Assembly: GCA_913777945.1 (NCBI GenBank)
Contig: CAJYTY010000012.1
Coordinates: 47,592-111,591, forward strand
Length of the DNA: 64,000 bases
Origin: an uncultured Acinetobacter sp.
Lineage (GTDB): Bacteria > Pseudomonadota > Gammaproteobacteria > Pseudomonadales > Moraxellaceae
Reading direction: 5' to 3'
The notes beneath the pieces were generated by a model. That model worked only from the letters and a program-made list of their open reading frames with translations, did no database searches and had not been told where the DNA came from. The position numbers and the translations under genes are program-made. Shown one piece after another: positions 1 through 9,060 of the stretch; the stretch's first letter is position 1; the number at the start of each line of letters is the position of its first letter.

Positions 1-608
1 TTGATGGTGCAACATCTGGTTTTGGTTTTTCAACAATTCCTTTCATTACTTCACTCTGGCCCTCTCGAGGTGCCTGAGCAACGTCAACAATGCCATATTG
101 ATCTACCAAATGATCAGGCACTGCTTCAACCATAATTTGTGCCGCTTGAACTGCATCGTAACGTGCGATCATTTGCGCCAAATCATTTTGATTATTTTTT
201 GCTTCTACCAAAACATCTGGCAGTAAAACTGCAAAATCATCCTCGCCCACAATACTTTTGGCACATAATACGGCATGTCCAAGACCTAAAGGTTGAGGCT
301 GACGAACGCTGACAATACTTACACCTTCAGGAACAATATGACTAATTTCTGCCAACAAGTCATACTTTTTTTTCATCTCGAGCGTGGTTTCAAGCTCAAA
401 GTTGCGATCGAAGTAATTTTCGATAGACGCTTTAGAGGAATGTGTCACTAAAATAATTTGCGTAATTCCAGCTTCAACTGCTTCGCGGACTACATATTCA
501 ATGGCAGGGCGGTCTACCACAGTCACCATTTCTTTGGGAATTGACTTACTGGCAGGTAAAAATCGAGTGCCTAGGCCTGCGACTGGAAGAATTGCTTTTT
601 TGATCATT
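1..608 (-). CDS. galU: UTP--glucose-1-phosphate uridylyltransferase (N-terminal part, cut by window edge)
   Basis: Forms UDP-glucose from UTP and glucose-1-phosphate, the precursor for UDP-Glc/UDP-Gal based surface sugars. About 202 N-terminal residues are visible; the C-terminus lies beyond the left edge. The nucleotidyltransferase signature GLGTRFLPASKSIPKEM begins near residue 11 and a GIVEKP motif is present near the edge. The ATG at 606-608 begins MIKKAILPVAG, typical of the family. It lies at the galU end of an Acinetobacter polysaccharide locus, downstream of a WcaJ-type transferase in the same direction with a hairpin between them. Confidence 0.95.
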
Positions 609-670
609 ATGTTCACTTGTTTAAGTTAAAAAACTTTGATTCAGATAAATCGATACTTTAGATTTTAATG

Positions 671-702
671 AAAAGATACATCAAATAATGATGTATCTTT
701 TT
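671..702 (-). terminator. hairpin between the WcaJ-like gene and galU
   Basis: A perfect 12-bp inverted repeat (arms 671-682 and 690-701, loop of 7) directly follows the stop codon of the 703-2067 gene. On the minus strand the 3' arm ends in four T and then C, so termination may be partial and some transcription may continue into galU. Confidence 0.6.
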
Positions 703-2067
703 CTAGTATGCTGCTTTATGGATAAAACCATGAAAAATCGTGAGAAAAATAATTCTGATGTCTAACCAGATACTCCATGTTCGAATGTATTCAAGGTCAC
801 ACTCAATACGACGTTCCATTTTATCTAATGTATCGGTTTCGCCGCGCCAGCCTCGAATCTGTGCCAATCCGGTAATCCCGGGTTTTACTTTATGGCGGAG
901 CATATATCCTGGAATTAATTTACGATATTCCTCGTTATGCGCCACAGCATGAGGACGTGGTCCCACAATCGACATATTGCCTAAAATGACATTAAAAAAC
1001 TGCGGCAATTCATCGAGCGATGTTCTACGTAAGAATTTACCTACTTTGGTCACACGTGGATCATCTTTAACGGCTTGTTTGACCACAGCACCATTTTCCA
1101 TCACTTTCATGGTTCGAAATTTATAGACTAAAATCGGTTTACCATTTAGGCCATAGCGAATTTGCTTAAAGAAGACAGGACCTGAAGAATTCACTTTGAT
1201 GGCCACTGAAACAATCAGAAGAATAGGCGAAATCAGCATTAAAATTAGTGAGCCGATCACGATATCTTCAATACGTTTGAGAAAGTCATTGATTCCGTCA
1301 ATACGTGAATCAAATAAGGGAATTACAGGCGTTCCGTTGATATCTTCCACGCGAGAATATAGAAAATCGTAAGAGAACAGATCGGGAATAATCACCGCAG
1401 AACAGGTCGAGTCGGCCAACATTTCCAGCAAAGACTCAACCTGCTTCATGTTATGTTGATCAATCACGATATAGACTTTACGGATATCTCCAGTCTGAAT
1501 TTTTTCAATTGCGTCTTGGATACCGCCATGAAAATTGGTTTTATCAAAATCGATGTTAAAAGAAAATAGACCAATTGCATGATAGCCAATCCATTTCGAC
1601 TGGCTTAAGTCTATAAAGAGTTTGCTGGCTTTAACTGAATCACCAATCACCAAAATATCTTTAGATTGATTAACAAGTTTATAATATATTGAATTTAAAA
1701 GACGAATTGAAGCGCGTAAAAGTCCCATAAATACAATCAGAAAGAGCATAACTTCTAGAAAAATGACCGCTTTAACTTGGACAAATAGTGCACTAATGAG
1801 AAAAAATAAAATCACACTTAACGAGATATTTTTGATACATGAGATAAGTTCATTTGAAAAGCTCATCCCTCGCCAAGAGCGATAGAAATCGGTCACGCCA
1901 CCCAGCAATTGAAAAATACTGACGATACTTAAGAATGCCAGTAATGTGTAATTTGTGATCGGAAGTCCATTAATTTTAAAGACAACATACAATCCAAGGT
2001 AAATGGACACGACATCGGAGAATCTTTGTAAAATTGAAACATAAGATGCATTTAATCTTGAAGCCAT
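703..2067 (-). CDS. WcaJ-type undecaprenyl-phosphate sugar-1-phosphate transferase
   Basis: Polyisoprenyl phosphoglycosyl transferase predicted to start a repeat unit by moving a hexose-1-phosphate (glucose or galactose in characterised relatives) from a UDP-sugar to undecaprenyl phosphate in the inner membrane. At 454 aa it has the full-length WcaJ layout: about four N-terminal membrane segments (residues ~10-125), a Rossmann-like middle domain (~130-240), another hydrophobic segment (~270-292) and the catalytic C-terminus with [23 protein letters not shown] and KPGITGLAQ. The ATG at 2065-2067 has an AAAAGG site about 7 nt upstream. It stands alone between a long leader and galU. The locus also encodes a second, short initiating transferase (6213-6827). 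The donor sugar cannot be read from sequence. Confidence 0.88.
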   Translation of the reverse strand: MASRLNASYVSILQRFSDVVSIYLGLYVVFKINGLPITNYTLLAFLSIVSIFQLLGGVTDFYRSWRGMSFSNELISCIKNISLSVILFFLISALFVQVKAVIFLEVMLFLIVFMGLLRASIRLLNSIYYKLVNQSKDILVIGDSVKASKLFIDLSQSKWIGYHAIGLFSFNIDFDKTNFHGGIQDAIEKIQTGDIRKVYIVIDQHNMKQVESLLEMLADSTCSAVIIPDLFSYDFLYSRVEDINGTPVIPLFDSRIDGINDFLKRIEDIVIGSLILMLISPILLIVSVAIKVNSSGPVFFKQIRYGLNGKPILVYKFRTMKVMENGAVVKQAVKDDPRVTKVGKFLRRTSLDELPQFFNVILGNMSIVGPRPHAVAHNEEYRKLIPGYMLRHKVKPGITGLAQIRGWRGETDTLDKMERRIECDLEYIRTWSIWLDIRIIFLTIFHGFIHKAAY

Positions 2068-2106
2068 CTTGGACCTTTTAAGTAAGCTTATATTTTATTT
2101 CAGAAA

Positions 2107-2226
2107 AGCTGTATGCCGTAATCAAAAAAACAACTTACAGGAAAGTATGATCTTACTTTCTATTTATTAAAGACTTATCTACAAAAAAAATTTCTATATT
2201 TTTATAGATTCAGCTCGGCATAGGCT
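2107..2226 (-). promoter_or_regulatory. possible structured leader upstream of the WcaJ-like gene
   Basis: Part of the 357-bp gap 2068-2424. An outer 7-bp inverted repeat (2112-2118 TATGCCG with 2216-2222 CGGCATA), extended by AGC/GCT across a small internal loop, encloses two smaller hairpins: 2141-2147 with 2154-2160 (GAAAGTA/TACTTTC) and 2193-2198 with 2203-2208 (TCTATA/TATAGA). If transcribed toward the WcaJ-like gene it would form a multibranched 5' leader about 40 nt before the start codon. The rest of the gap (2227-2424) is AT-rich and shows only weak imperfect inverted repeats. No known riboswitch class was recognised. Confidence 0.3.
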
Positions 2227-2424
2227 ACATTTTCTAATGCTTATATTCAATAGCGAAAATGGATTTATGTATCTTTAGATCTTAACAAATAACACTCGTT
2301 CAAGCGTTATTTGCACTATCCCGGCACACTTTTAGTCACATGAATAGAGAGTTAATTCTGGTTTGAGAATTTAATTCTTTAATTTGACTAAATGATTACA
2401 ATAAGCTGCAACATATAGAATGAT

Positions 2425-4323
2425 CTAGCTCACCACAACTTTATCGCTGCGTTTGTAACCATCCACATAGCATTCCAGCTGATCCAAAATGCCATCCAAA
2501 TCATTTCGATGCGTATAACTATGCTGAATCAGTTCCATTAGGCCCTTAATTTCATTTAATGCAAACTGCTTTTCAAATGACTTTACAATTCGCTCATGAG
2601 CAGTGGGCTGTACGTTACTTCGCTCAATCAACAACTCTTCATAAAGCTTTTCGCCCGGGCGTAAACCGGTATAGTGAATTTCGATATCGCCTTCATCATC
2701 TGCATGCTCTTTGAGCTTAAGGCCACTTAAGGCAATCATTTGTGCAGCCAAATCTCGTATTTTGACTGAATCACCCATTTCAAGCAAAAATACATCCCCC
2801 CCCTCACCCATGGCACCCGCCTGAATCACCAGAAGTGCCGCCTCGGGAATGGTCATAAAGTAGCGTGTTACCTCAGGATGCGTCACGGTAATCGGGCCAC
2901 CCGCTGCAATTTGCTTTTTAAAAAGTGGCACCACCGAACCCGAAGAGCCCAATACATTACCAAAACGCACAATACTGATGCGGGTTTTTGGCTGTGTGGC
3001 CGCAACCGCCTGACAATACAACTCAGCAAGACGCTTGGATGCGCCCATCACATTGGTCGGGCGAACCGCCTTATCGGTCGAGATCAGTACAAAGGTTTCT
3101 ACCTGTGCAGCAACGGCTGCATTTAAACTTTTAGCAGTCCCGACACTGTTGTTGCGTAGACCTTCTATCGGATTGGCCTCAACCAAGGGCACATGCTTAT
3201 AAGCCGCAGCATGATAGACCGTCTGTACCTGATACTGCTGCATAATTCGGGTCAGTTTTTTTTCGTTAAATACCGAGCCTAAAATTGGCAGCACATTGCT
3301 GGCAATCTGCTGTAATTCCTGATGAATGCTATACAGTGAAAATTCGGACTGCTCAAACAAAATCAATAATGCTGGTTGACGCTGTAAAATCTGCCGACAC
3401 AGTTCTGAGCCAATTGAGCCTCCTGCTCCTGTCACCAGCACGACTTTAGCGCGAATATTTTTATCGAGCAGTTCGACGTTGGGAGGAACAGGCTCTCGCC
3501 CCAGCAAACTCTCGATATCCACTTCGCGAATATCCGAAATTCGCAGTTGTCCATCGATAATCTGCTCAACACTCGGAATTTCTCGCACCGGTAATGCCAG
3601 CGACTCCAGCTTTTGAATAATTTTCATTTTTTGCTGACGTCCAATCGAAGGAATCGCCAGCAAAATCTCATGCAAATGAAAGCGCTGTTTGAGTTGTAGC
3701 AACTCATCTGGCGCATACACTTTCAGCCCTTGAACCATCTGGCCTCGTAAGCCCGATTGGTCATCTAAAAAGAGTACCGGAATATGGTTTGAAGAGCGCT
3801 CAAGCACCAGCGCCATTTGTTGGCCCGCATTGCCCGCACCATAAATGGCAACACGGGTCTTTTCAATATGACTGTATAAGGTATTGTTAATGACAATACG
3901 GATACAGGCCCGACTACACCAGACCCATGCAAACAATAACGACCCAAAAATGATGGGAATACTCATCGGCACAAACGCGAGTCGTAATTTGGCGACCACA
4001 TAAAGCGCGATCATGTTCAGCAAGACTGCCAAGGCCAGACGTAAAATAAAGTTTTCGTTAAAACTGCGAATGACGGCGCGGTAAACACCCGTCAGCCACA
4101 AGCAACCTAACCCAAGCACAATGACCAAAAGCGGCCACCAGCTCATTCCTGCCATGATTGGGGTTTTATAATTAAATAAACGAATAGCAAACGCAAACCA
4201 CATCAGAAGTGGCAATACACAAGCATCGATCAGCAGCAACAGCGTTTTTTTCTGCAGACGACCGAGTCCAGATAAGTAGTTGAGGTAAATCTTGACCATG
4301 CCTGTTTTCATTTGAGTTGCCAT
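2425..4323 (-). CDS. weeK: UDP-N-acetylglucosamine 4,6-dehydratase, membrane-bound PglF/WbpM/CapD type
   Basis: First enzyme of UDP-diNAcBac (QuiNAc4NAc) synthesis: converts UDP-GlcNAc to the 4-keto-6-deoxy sugar. About four N-terminal membrane segments (within residues ~20-140) precede a first Rossmann fold (YGAGNAGQQMA) and the catalytic SDR domain with VTGAGGSIGSE, ISTDKAV and MGASKR, the arrangement of membrane-anchored FlaA1-like dehydratases. An upstream GTG at 4350 would overlap the preceding gene; the ATG at 4323 avoids this, and ATGs at 4311 and 4299 are also possible because no start has a strong ribosome site. Last gene of the weeH-I-J-K set, so the aminotransferase and acetyltransferase are immediately upstream. 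Confidence 0.9.
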   Translation of the reverse strand: MATQMKTGMVKIYLNYLSGLGRLQKKTLLLLIDACVLPLLMWFAFAIRLFNYKTPIMAGMSWWPLLVIVLGLGCLWLTGVYRAVIRSFNENFILRLALAVLLNMIALYVVAKLRLAFVPMSIPIIFGSLLFAWVWCSRACIRIVINNTLYSHIEKTRVAIYGAGNAGQQMALVLERSSNHIPVLFLDDQSGLRGQMVQGLKVYAPDELLQLKQRFHLHEILLAIPSIGRQQKMKIIQKLESLALPVREIPSVEQIIDGQLRISDIREVDIESLLGREPVPPNVELLDKNIRAKVVLVTGAGGSIGSELCRQILQRQPALLILFEQSEFSLYSIHQELQQIASNVLPILGSVFNEKKLTRIMQQYQVQTVYHAAAYKHVPLVEANPIEGLRNNSVGTAKSLNAAVAAQVETFVLISTDKAVRPTNVMGASKRLAELYCQAVAATQPKTRISIVRFGNVLGSSGSVVPLFKKQIAAGGPITVTHPEVTRYFMTIPEAALLVIQAGAMGEGGDVFLLEMGDSVKIRDLAAQMIALSGLKLKEHADDEGDIEIHYTGLRPGEKLYEELLIERSNVQPTAHERIVKSFEKQFALNEIKGLMELIQHSYTHRNDLDGILDQLECYVDGYKRSDKVVVS

Positions 4324-4331
4324 TGCGTTGG

Positions 4332-5525
4332 TCACTGGGTTTGCGTACACGCAGCATCTAATTGCTCAAGTACCTGCTGAATGGCACTCAAGGTCTGCTG
4401 CATATTGTCTTGGGTTAAGGTTGGATGCACCAAAAACATCAGGCTGGTTTCCCCTAAAGCACGTGCATTAGGCAATCGCTGTGCAGGGCGCCATGGCGTA
4501 TGGTCAAAAGCATGTTCGAGATAAACTTCAGAACATGAACCACTGAAACACGGCACGCCCAGTGCGGTAATTGCTTGCATGATTCGATCACGTGACCAAC
4601 CCAGTGGCAATTGTTCTGGCACCACCTGTACATAACATTTGTAATAGGCATGTACTGTATCGACGGCAGGTTTTGCCACCAAAAAATACGGCGAATTTTC
4701 AAAGGCTGCCAAAATTTGCATGGCATTTTGGGTACGCAGCAATGTCCATTCGGCCATTCGTTTAAGTTGAATGCGCCCAATGACCGCTTGCATTTCCATC
4801 ATACGCCAGTTGGTTCCAAAGGAATCATGTAACCAGCGAAATCCGGGGGGATGTGGGGTGTGATACACGCTGTCATAGTTTTTACCATGATCTTTATAGG
4901 CCCACATTTTTTTCCAAAGATATTCGTCTTGTGTGGTGACCATACCGCCTTCACCCCCGGTGGTCATAATCTTGTCCTGACAAAACGACCATGCACCAAT
5001 ATGCCCAATTGCACCCGCAGATTTGCCTTTATACGATGCACCATGTGCCTGCGCACAGTCTTCAATCACATAAATACCGCGCTCTTGCGCCAGTTGCATA
5101 ATCGGGTCCATATCACACATCCACCCCGCCAGATGGACACAGATAATGGCTTTGGTATTGGGCGTGATGACAGCTTCAATGGTGGCTCTAGAAATATTCT
5201 GAGAATCTAGCTCCACATCGGCAAAAACCGGATTGGCACCCGCAGTGACAATCGAGCTGGCCGAAGCCAAAAAGGTACGTGATGTGACCACCACATCGTC
5301 TCCTGCACCGATATCTAGCGCCTTTAGAGCCAAATCTAGTGCAGTGGTGCCATTGGAAACTGCGACTGCGTAGGCAGCGCCCGCCCATGCGGCAAATTCT
5401 TTTTCAAAATCACGGCAATGTTGACCCGTCCAGTAATTGACCCGATTGGAGAGCAGCACATTCGAGACTGCATCCGCTTCTTCTTGGGTAAAACTGGGCC
5501 ATGGGGCGAAGGCAGTATTTAACAT
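4332..5525 (-). CDS. weeJ: PLP-dependent DegT/DnrJ/EryC1 sugar aminotransferase (PglE-like)
   Basis: Predicted to aminate C4 of the UDP-4-keto-6-deoxy-GlcNAc made by the neighbouring dehydratase, giving UDP-4-amino-4,6-dideoxy-GlcNAc. The 397-aa protein is typical in length. The cofactor lysine is K185 in FCQDKIMTTG and the pyridine-contacting aspartate is D156 in IEDCAQAHG. The start ATG overlaps the upstream acetyltransferase stop by 7 nt, indicating translational coupling. The context with a PglF-like dehydratase, PglD-like acetyltransferase and PglC-like transferase makes this substrate assignment strong, though it is not proven by sequence alone. Confidence 0.9.
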   Translation of the reverse strand: MLNTAFAPWPSFTQEEADAVSNVLLSNRVNYWTGQHCRDFEKEFAAWAGAAYAVAVSNGTTALDLALKALDIGAGDDVVVTSRTFLASASSIVTAGANPVFADVELDSQNISRATIEAVITPNTKAIICVHLAGWMCDMDPIMQLAQERGIYVIEDCAQAHGASYKGKSAGAIGHIGAWSFCQDKIMTTGGEGGMVTTQDEYLWKKMWAYKDHGKNYDSVYHTPHPPGFRWLHDSFGTNWRMMEMQAVIGRIQLKRMAEWTLLRTQNAMQILAAFENSPYFLVAKPAVDTVHAYYKCYVQVVPEQLPLGWSRDRIMQAITALGVPCFSGSCSEVYLEHAFDHTPWRPAQRLPNARALGETSLMFLVHPTLTQDNMQQTLSAIQQVLEQLDAACTQTQ

Positions 5526-6232
5526 GCTGAAGGTCCTGATCTTGATATCTTGATAATACGGGCTGGATTACCCACCACCGTTGCGCCATCGGGAACGTCG
5601 TCGATGACGACGGCCCCCATTCCCACCACAGCGCCACGACCAATCATTAATGGCCGAGTGCAGGTTCCCTGCCGCAGCATGGCGCCAGCACCAATATAGG
5701 CGTGATCACCAATATGTACATTGCCGTTGCACTTGACCGACGGTGCAAACGTGACGTAATTGCCAATCACACAGTCGTGTGCCACATAACTAAAATAATT
5801 AGCATGAAAGAAATCGCCTACACGAATATTCGAGCTGAAATGCACATGATTGCACAGTACGGCGCCTTGCCCAATCTGCACATCATCCATCTGAATATGG
5901 GTCGCAGCCCATACACTCCAGTGCTGAAGCGAGTGTTGTTCGAGCTTTTGTACCAGTCGTTCACGTATCTGGCTGTTGGCGATGGCAATACAGACATATT
6001 TCGCTGTCGCTTCAAGTGCCACAAATGCATCAAACGACAGCACACGGTGTCCATTGACCCATTCGGCTGATTCGGCTGATTCGGCTGATTCGGCATCATC
6101 GATAAATACCAGTTCGTAAGCACTCTCTAAATCAGCCGCCTGCAACTGGGCACGCGCCAGTGGCATGACACCGCGCCCAAAACCACTGGCGCCATAAATG
6201 GCATAAAGCGTTTTAAGGGGTTCGCTCGTCAT
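5519..6232 (-). CDS. weeI: PglD-like sugar N-acetyltransferase, left-handed beta-helix
   Basis: Expected to acetylate the 4-amino group to complete UDP-N,N'-diacetylbacillosamine. An N-terminal Rossmann-like domain (YAIYGASGFGRGV near residue 10) is followed by hexapeptide repeats from about residue 110 (VQIGQGAVL, VHIGDHAYIGAG, MIGRGAVVGMGAVV) ending in VVGNPAR, the usual PglD/NeuD plan. The N-terminal linker contains an AES repeat (residues ~47-56) encoded by a 9-bp tandem repeat. The C-terminus overlaps the aminotransferase start by 7 nt and the 5' end overlaps the initiating transferase gene by 20 nt. The ATG at 6230-6232 is used. Confidence 0.88.
   Translation of the reverse strand: MTSEPLKTLYAIYGASGFGRGVMPLARAQLQAADLESAYELVFIDDAESAESAESAEWVNGHRVLSFDAFVALEATAKYVCIAIANSQIRERLVQKLEQHSLQHWSVWAATHIQMDDVQIGQGAVLCNHVHFSSNIRVGDFFHANYFSYVAHDCVIGNYVTFAPSVKCNGNVHIGDHAYIGAGAMLRQGTCTRPLMIGRGAVVGMGAVVIDDVPDGATVVGNPARIIKISRSGPSAC
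6061..6095. repeat. 9-bp tandem repeat inside weeI
   Basis: The unit ATTCGGCTG occurs three times in a row (6061-6087) and is followed by eight matching bases of a fourth copy. Being a multiple of three, copy changes would lengthen or shorten the encoded AES run without a frameshift. Confidence 0.85.
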
Positions 6233-6827
6233 CTTTTGGATTTCCGGTAAATCGCGTCATGGTCACGGCCTCAGACTGATTGATGCCTTCTTTAATCAGC
6301 ACCTTTTTGACGGTCTGTAGCATGATTTTAAAATCAAGCCAGATCGACTGATGCTCGACATACCAAGTATCGAGTTTAAATTTTTCCTGCCAGCTAATCG
6401 AATTACGCCCATTGACCTGTGCATGGCCGGTCATGCCCGGGCGTACATTGTGCCGCTTGGCCTGCTCTTCGTTATACAGCGGCAAGTATTCCATTAACAA
6501 TGGACGCGGTCCGACAATACTCATGTCGCCTTTAATCACATTCCATAGCTCGGGCATTTCATCTAGGCTGGTCGAGCGTAGCATCTTGCCAAAGGGTGTC
6601 AGGCGCTGATCATTGGGCAAAAGCTGCCCAGAGGCATCTCGAGCATCGGTCATGGTGCGAAACTTGATCATATCAAAAGGTTTGCCATGCAAACCTGGAC
6701 GTGTCTGACGAAACAGTACAGGTGAGCCCAAATTTTTACGGACTTTATACGCCACATACAGATAAAGCGGCGATAAAACCACCAGTGCAGTGGATGCAAT
6801 CACAATATCAAGGCTTCGTTTTAGCAT
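6213..6827 (-). CDS. weeH: short PglC-type initiating phosphoglycosyl transferase
   Basis: Predicted to move diNAcBac-1-phosphate from the UDP sugar made by weeK/J/I onto undecaprenyl phosphate, starting a repeat unit or a protein glycan. At 204 aa it is the minimal monotopic form: one N-terminal re-entrant hydrophobic segment (residues ~7-27), then FRQTRPGLHG, IKFRTM, RSTSLDEMPE with the catalytic Asp-Glu pair, MSIVGPRP and RPGMTGHAQVNGRN. Related Acinetobacter proteins are called WeeH or ItrB. It overlaps the upstream glycosyltransferase by 7 nt. A second, long WcaJ-type initiator in the same locus makes its exact role worth testing. Confidence 0.9.
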   Translation of the reverse strand: MLKRSLDIVIASTALVVLSPLYLYVAYKVRKNLGSPVLFRQTRPGLHGKPFDMIKFRTMTDARDASGQLLPNDQRLTPFGKMLRSTSLDEMPELWNVIKGDMSIVGPRPLLMEYLPLYNEEQAKRHNVRPGMTGHAQVNGRNSISWQEKFKLDTWYVEHQSIWLDFKIMLQTVKKVLIKEGINQSEAVTMTRFTGNPKDDERTP

Positions 6828-7969
6828 GACGGCTTCACACCCATTTCGGTCAGCATGTGTGCATTCACCCGATGCACATCATATTTGGTTAAAGCAATTT
6901 CTCGAGAACGTTGTCCCATATCTTCTACTCGCGCTGGCTGGTCGATACACTGCTGCATCGCATTCACCAGCGCATCTACCGATTTTACTGCAACCAGATG
7001 GCCATTTTCACCTTCAATCACGGTTTCACGGCAGCCCGGTGCATCGGTGGTAATAACGGCACGGCCCATCGCCATGGCTTCTAGCACGGTACGTGGCGTA
7101 CCTTCACGATATGAGGGCAATACATAGACCGATGTTACGGCAATGGCCGGACGTACATCTGTGAGTTTACCCCAATACGTGACGCGTTGCTCTTGCACCC
7201 ATTGATCCAGTTCTTTTTGGTCAATTGCAGACGGATTCTGGTCAATCCAGCCCACCAGATGAAATTCGATCTCGGGATGCGTGGCTTTAATTTTGGCAGC
7301 AGCAGCGGCATATTCTCGCACACCTTTATCGCCGAGCAAGCGTGCGATCAATAGAAACGCCACTTTCGGCTGCCCGTTTGTCTGTCTTGGCAATTCAACC
7401 TGATCAAATTTGGCCAGATCAACCCCTGAGCCATTGACAACCACGGCAGGCTTATTGCGCTCAATCAGCTTCATATGTCGAAACAGCGCCAGATCATCTG
7501 GATTTTGAAAAAATACCTTATCGCTATAGGTTAGGGCTTTTTTATACAGGCCGTGCACAGCACGCTGAAACAAACTTTTGGCCTGCCCCTCACCACGCTG
7601 AAATGCATAGCCCAATCCGGTAATCAGGGCAAAGCGCTGTGGCACGCGAGCAAGCCATGCCGCCCATGTGCCATAGATCACAGGTTTAATGGTATAAGAC
7701 AACACCATATCTGGCTGTACCCGACGAATCACGCAATATAACGCAAATAGCGTGTTCAAATCGGCCAGCGGATTGGTGCCTGTACGCTGCATGGGAACTT
7801 CAAGCACCATATAGCCTAACTGTGTCAGTGCTGTCACTTGTTCGGGGAAATCGGCATGATTGGGCGCAATCACGACAACTTCATGCCCTTGTGCGGCGAT
7901 GGCTTCTAAAAGTTTGCCTCGAAAGTTGAGTACCGACGGCAAATAACTGCTAATCATTAAAAATTTCAT
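6821..7969 (-). CDS. GT4-family glycosyltransferase
   Basis: Retaining GT-B glycosyltransferase likely to extend the lipid-linked glycan on the cytoplasmic face. It begins MKFLMISSYLPSVLNFRGKL and has the C-terminal GT4 signature PSYREGTPRTVLEAMAMGR with an Asp-Ala-Pro-Gly-Cys stretch after it. It resembles the PglA/WbpX-like enzymes found beside PglC-type initiators, suggesting it adds the second sugar to diNAcBac. A TTG at 7984 is in frame, but the ATG at 7967-7969 overlaps the upstream stop as ATGA and is preferred. Donor and linkage cannot be told. Confidence 0.85.
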   Translation of the reverse strand: MKFLMISSYLPSVLNFRGKLLEAIAAQGHEVVVIAPNHADFPEQVTALTQLGYMVLEVPMQRTGTNPLADLNTLFALYCVIRRVQPDMVLSYTIKPVIYGTWAAWLARVPQRFALITGLGYAFQRGEGQAKSLFQRAVHGLYKKALTYSDKVFFQNPDDLALFRHMKLIERNKPAVVVNGSGVDLAKFDQVELPRQTNGQPKVAFLLIARLLGDKGVREYAAAAAKIKATHPEIEFHLVGWIDQNPSAIDQKELDQWVQEQRVTYWGKLTDVRPAIAVTSVYVLPSYREGTPRTVLEAMAMGRAVITTDAPGCRETVIEGENGHLVAVKSVDALVNAMQQCIDQPARVEDMGQRSREIALTKYDVHRVNAHMLTEMGVKPSC

Positions 7970-9048
7970 TGGCAAGAGGCCCAAAGTGCTGCGTATTGGT
8001 CCGCAACATGATCAAGACTAAACTGTGCAGCAACACGTGCACGCGCTTGGGTTTTTAAAATCTGTTGGTCTGTATCGGACAATTTAAAATAATGCGTTAC
8101 TGCATCGGCCAATGCATCGACATCACGCGCAGGGACCACATAGCCAGTCTCTTGCACAATGAAGCCTGCATCGCCCACATCGGTGGTCACACAAGGCACC
8201 CCCGAAGCCATCGCCTCGATCAGTACCGTTGGTAGGCCTTCGGTAATTGAGGTCATCACCAGCAGATCCAGCCCTTGGTAAAAACGTGGCATATCGTGGA
8301 CTGGCCCGAAGCATATCACTTTATGCGGTGCAATCTGATAGCGCTGCATCAGCGCGGCAATCTCAGGCTGCTCTGCCTCTACGCCCTTACCCGCCAAATG
8401 AAAGACCACAGGAAGCACTTGTAGCTTCGCGATCATGGCAAATAAATACTCAAAACCTTTGGCAGCATGGTAGCGTCCGGCAAATCCAATTACCATCGGC
8501 GTGTGGCGCTCGGCTTGAGTATGAAAGTTTTGCAGTGTAATTCCGTTGGGAATCACACAGCCGCGTGCCGAGTGAAACCCAAATTGTTGATGCTGCTGAG
8601 CCGCGGCATGCGCACAATATACAATGGCCTCGGGGCGAGCCGAAAGACGACGACTCAGCAGTAAAGCCAGTTTGGTGCTGCGTGACTCATCTTTGAGCGC
8701 AGCCAAGGAATGATGAATTCCCCATACAATGGGTGGATGCGACGCCCCACCCAAACAGGCCAGCGAGACCAGCACATTGGCATGATACATCCAGCACTGG
8801 ATCACCGCTGGCTGAAGCGCTTTGATCTGCCGGCGCAACTGTAGCAGACAAGACAAAGTATTGATGCCGTTCCAGTGCAATGCCTTTACCGATGCACAAC
8901 GATCTAGTGCAGCCTGATAAGTATCATTGACCCGCATCAGCGCGATTACATGATGTTCGTGCTCGGGCTGTGCCTGAATCAGACGCGAGAGCATGCTCTC
9001 TGCGCCACCCAGCGCAGAAAAGTTTGTAATAACATGCAACACCTTCAT
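7966..9048 (-). CDS. GT4-family glycosyltransferase
   Basis: 360-aa GT-B enzyme of the glycosyltransferase 1/4 group. The N-terminus MKVLHVITNFSALGGAESML is the acceptor-side nucleotide-fold motif with the GGAE signature. The donor side has IGFAGRYHAAKGFEYL and SITEGLPTVLIEAMASGVPC. An AGGAG ribosome site lies about 9 nt before the ATG at 9048. It sits between two similar genes in the second leftward operon and ends in an ATGA overlap with the next, so it probably adds one sugar of the same repeat. Donor unknown. Confidence 0.85.
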   Translation of the reverse strand: MKVLHVITNFSALGGAESMLSRLIQAQPEHEHHVIALMRVNDTYQAALDRCASVKALHWNGINTLSCLLQLRRQIKALQPAVIQCWMYHANVLVSLACLGGASHPPIVWGIHHSLAALKDESRSTKLALLLSRRLSARPEAIVYCAHAAAQQHQQFGFHSARGCVIPNGITLQNFHTQAERHTPMVIGFAGRYHAAKGFEYLFAMIAKLQVLPVVFHLAGKGVEAEQPEIAALMQRYQIAPHKVICFGPVHDMPRFYQGLDLLVMTSITEGLPTVLIEAMASGVPCVTTDVGDAGFIVQETGYVVPARDVDALADAVTHYFKLSDTDQQILKTQARARVAAQFSLDHVADQYAALWASCQ

Positions 9049-9060
9049 GCGCTGCCTCTC

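Noticed and set aside
2283..2312. Imperfect hairpin AAATAAC/GTTATTT after weeK
   Set aside because: A mismatch in the stem and no T-run on the minus strand; not convincing as a terminator.
4324..4350. GTG start for the 4,6-dehydratase
   Set aside because: It would overlap the aminotransferase by 19 nt without a ribosome site; an ATG follows at 4323.
4851..5210. 119-aa frame on the plus strand inside the weeJ aminotransferase
   Set aside because: It lies wholly opposite a gene with clear catalytic motifs, has no ribosome site and no recognisable domain; typical antisense shadow.
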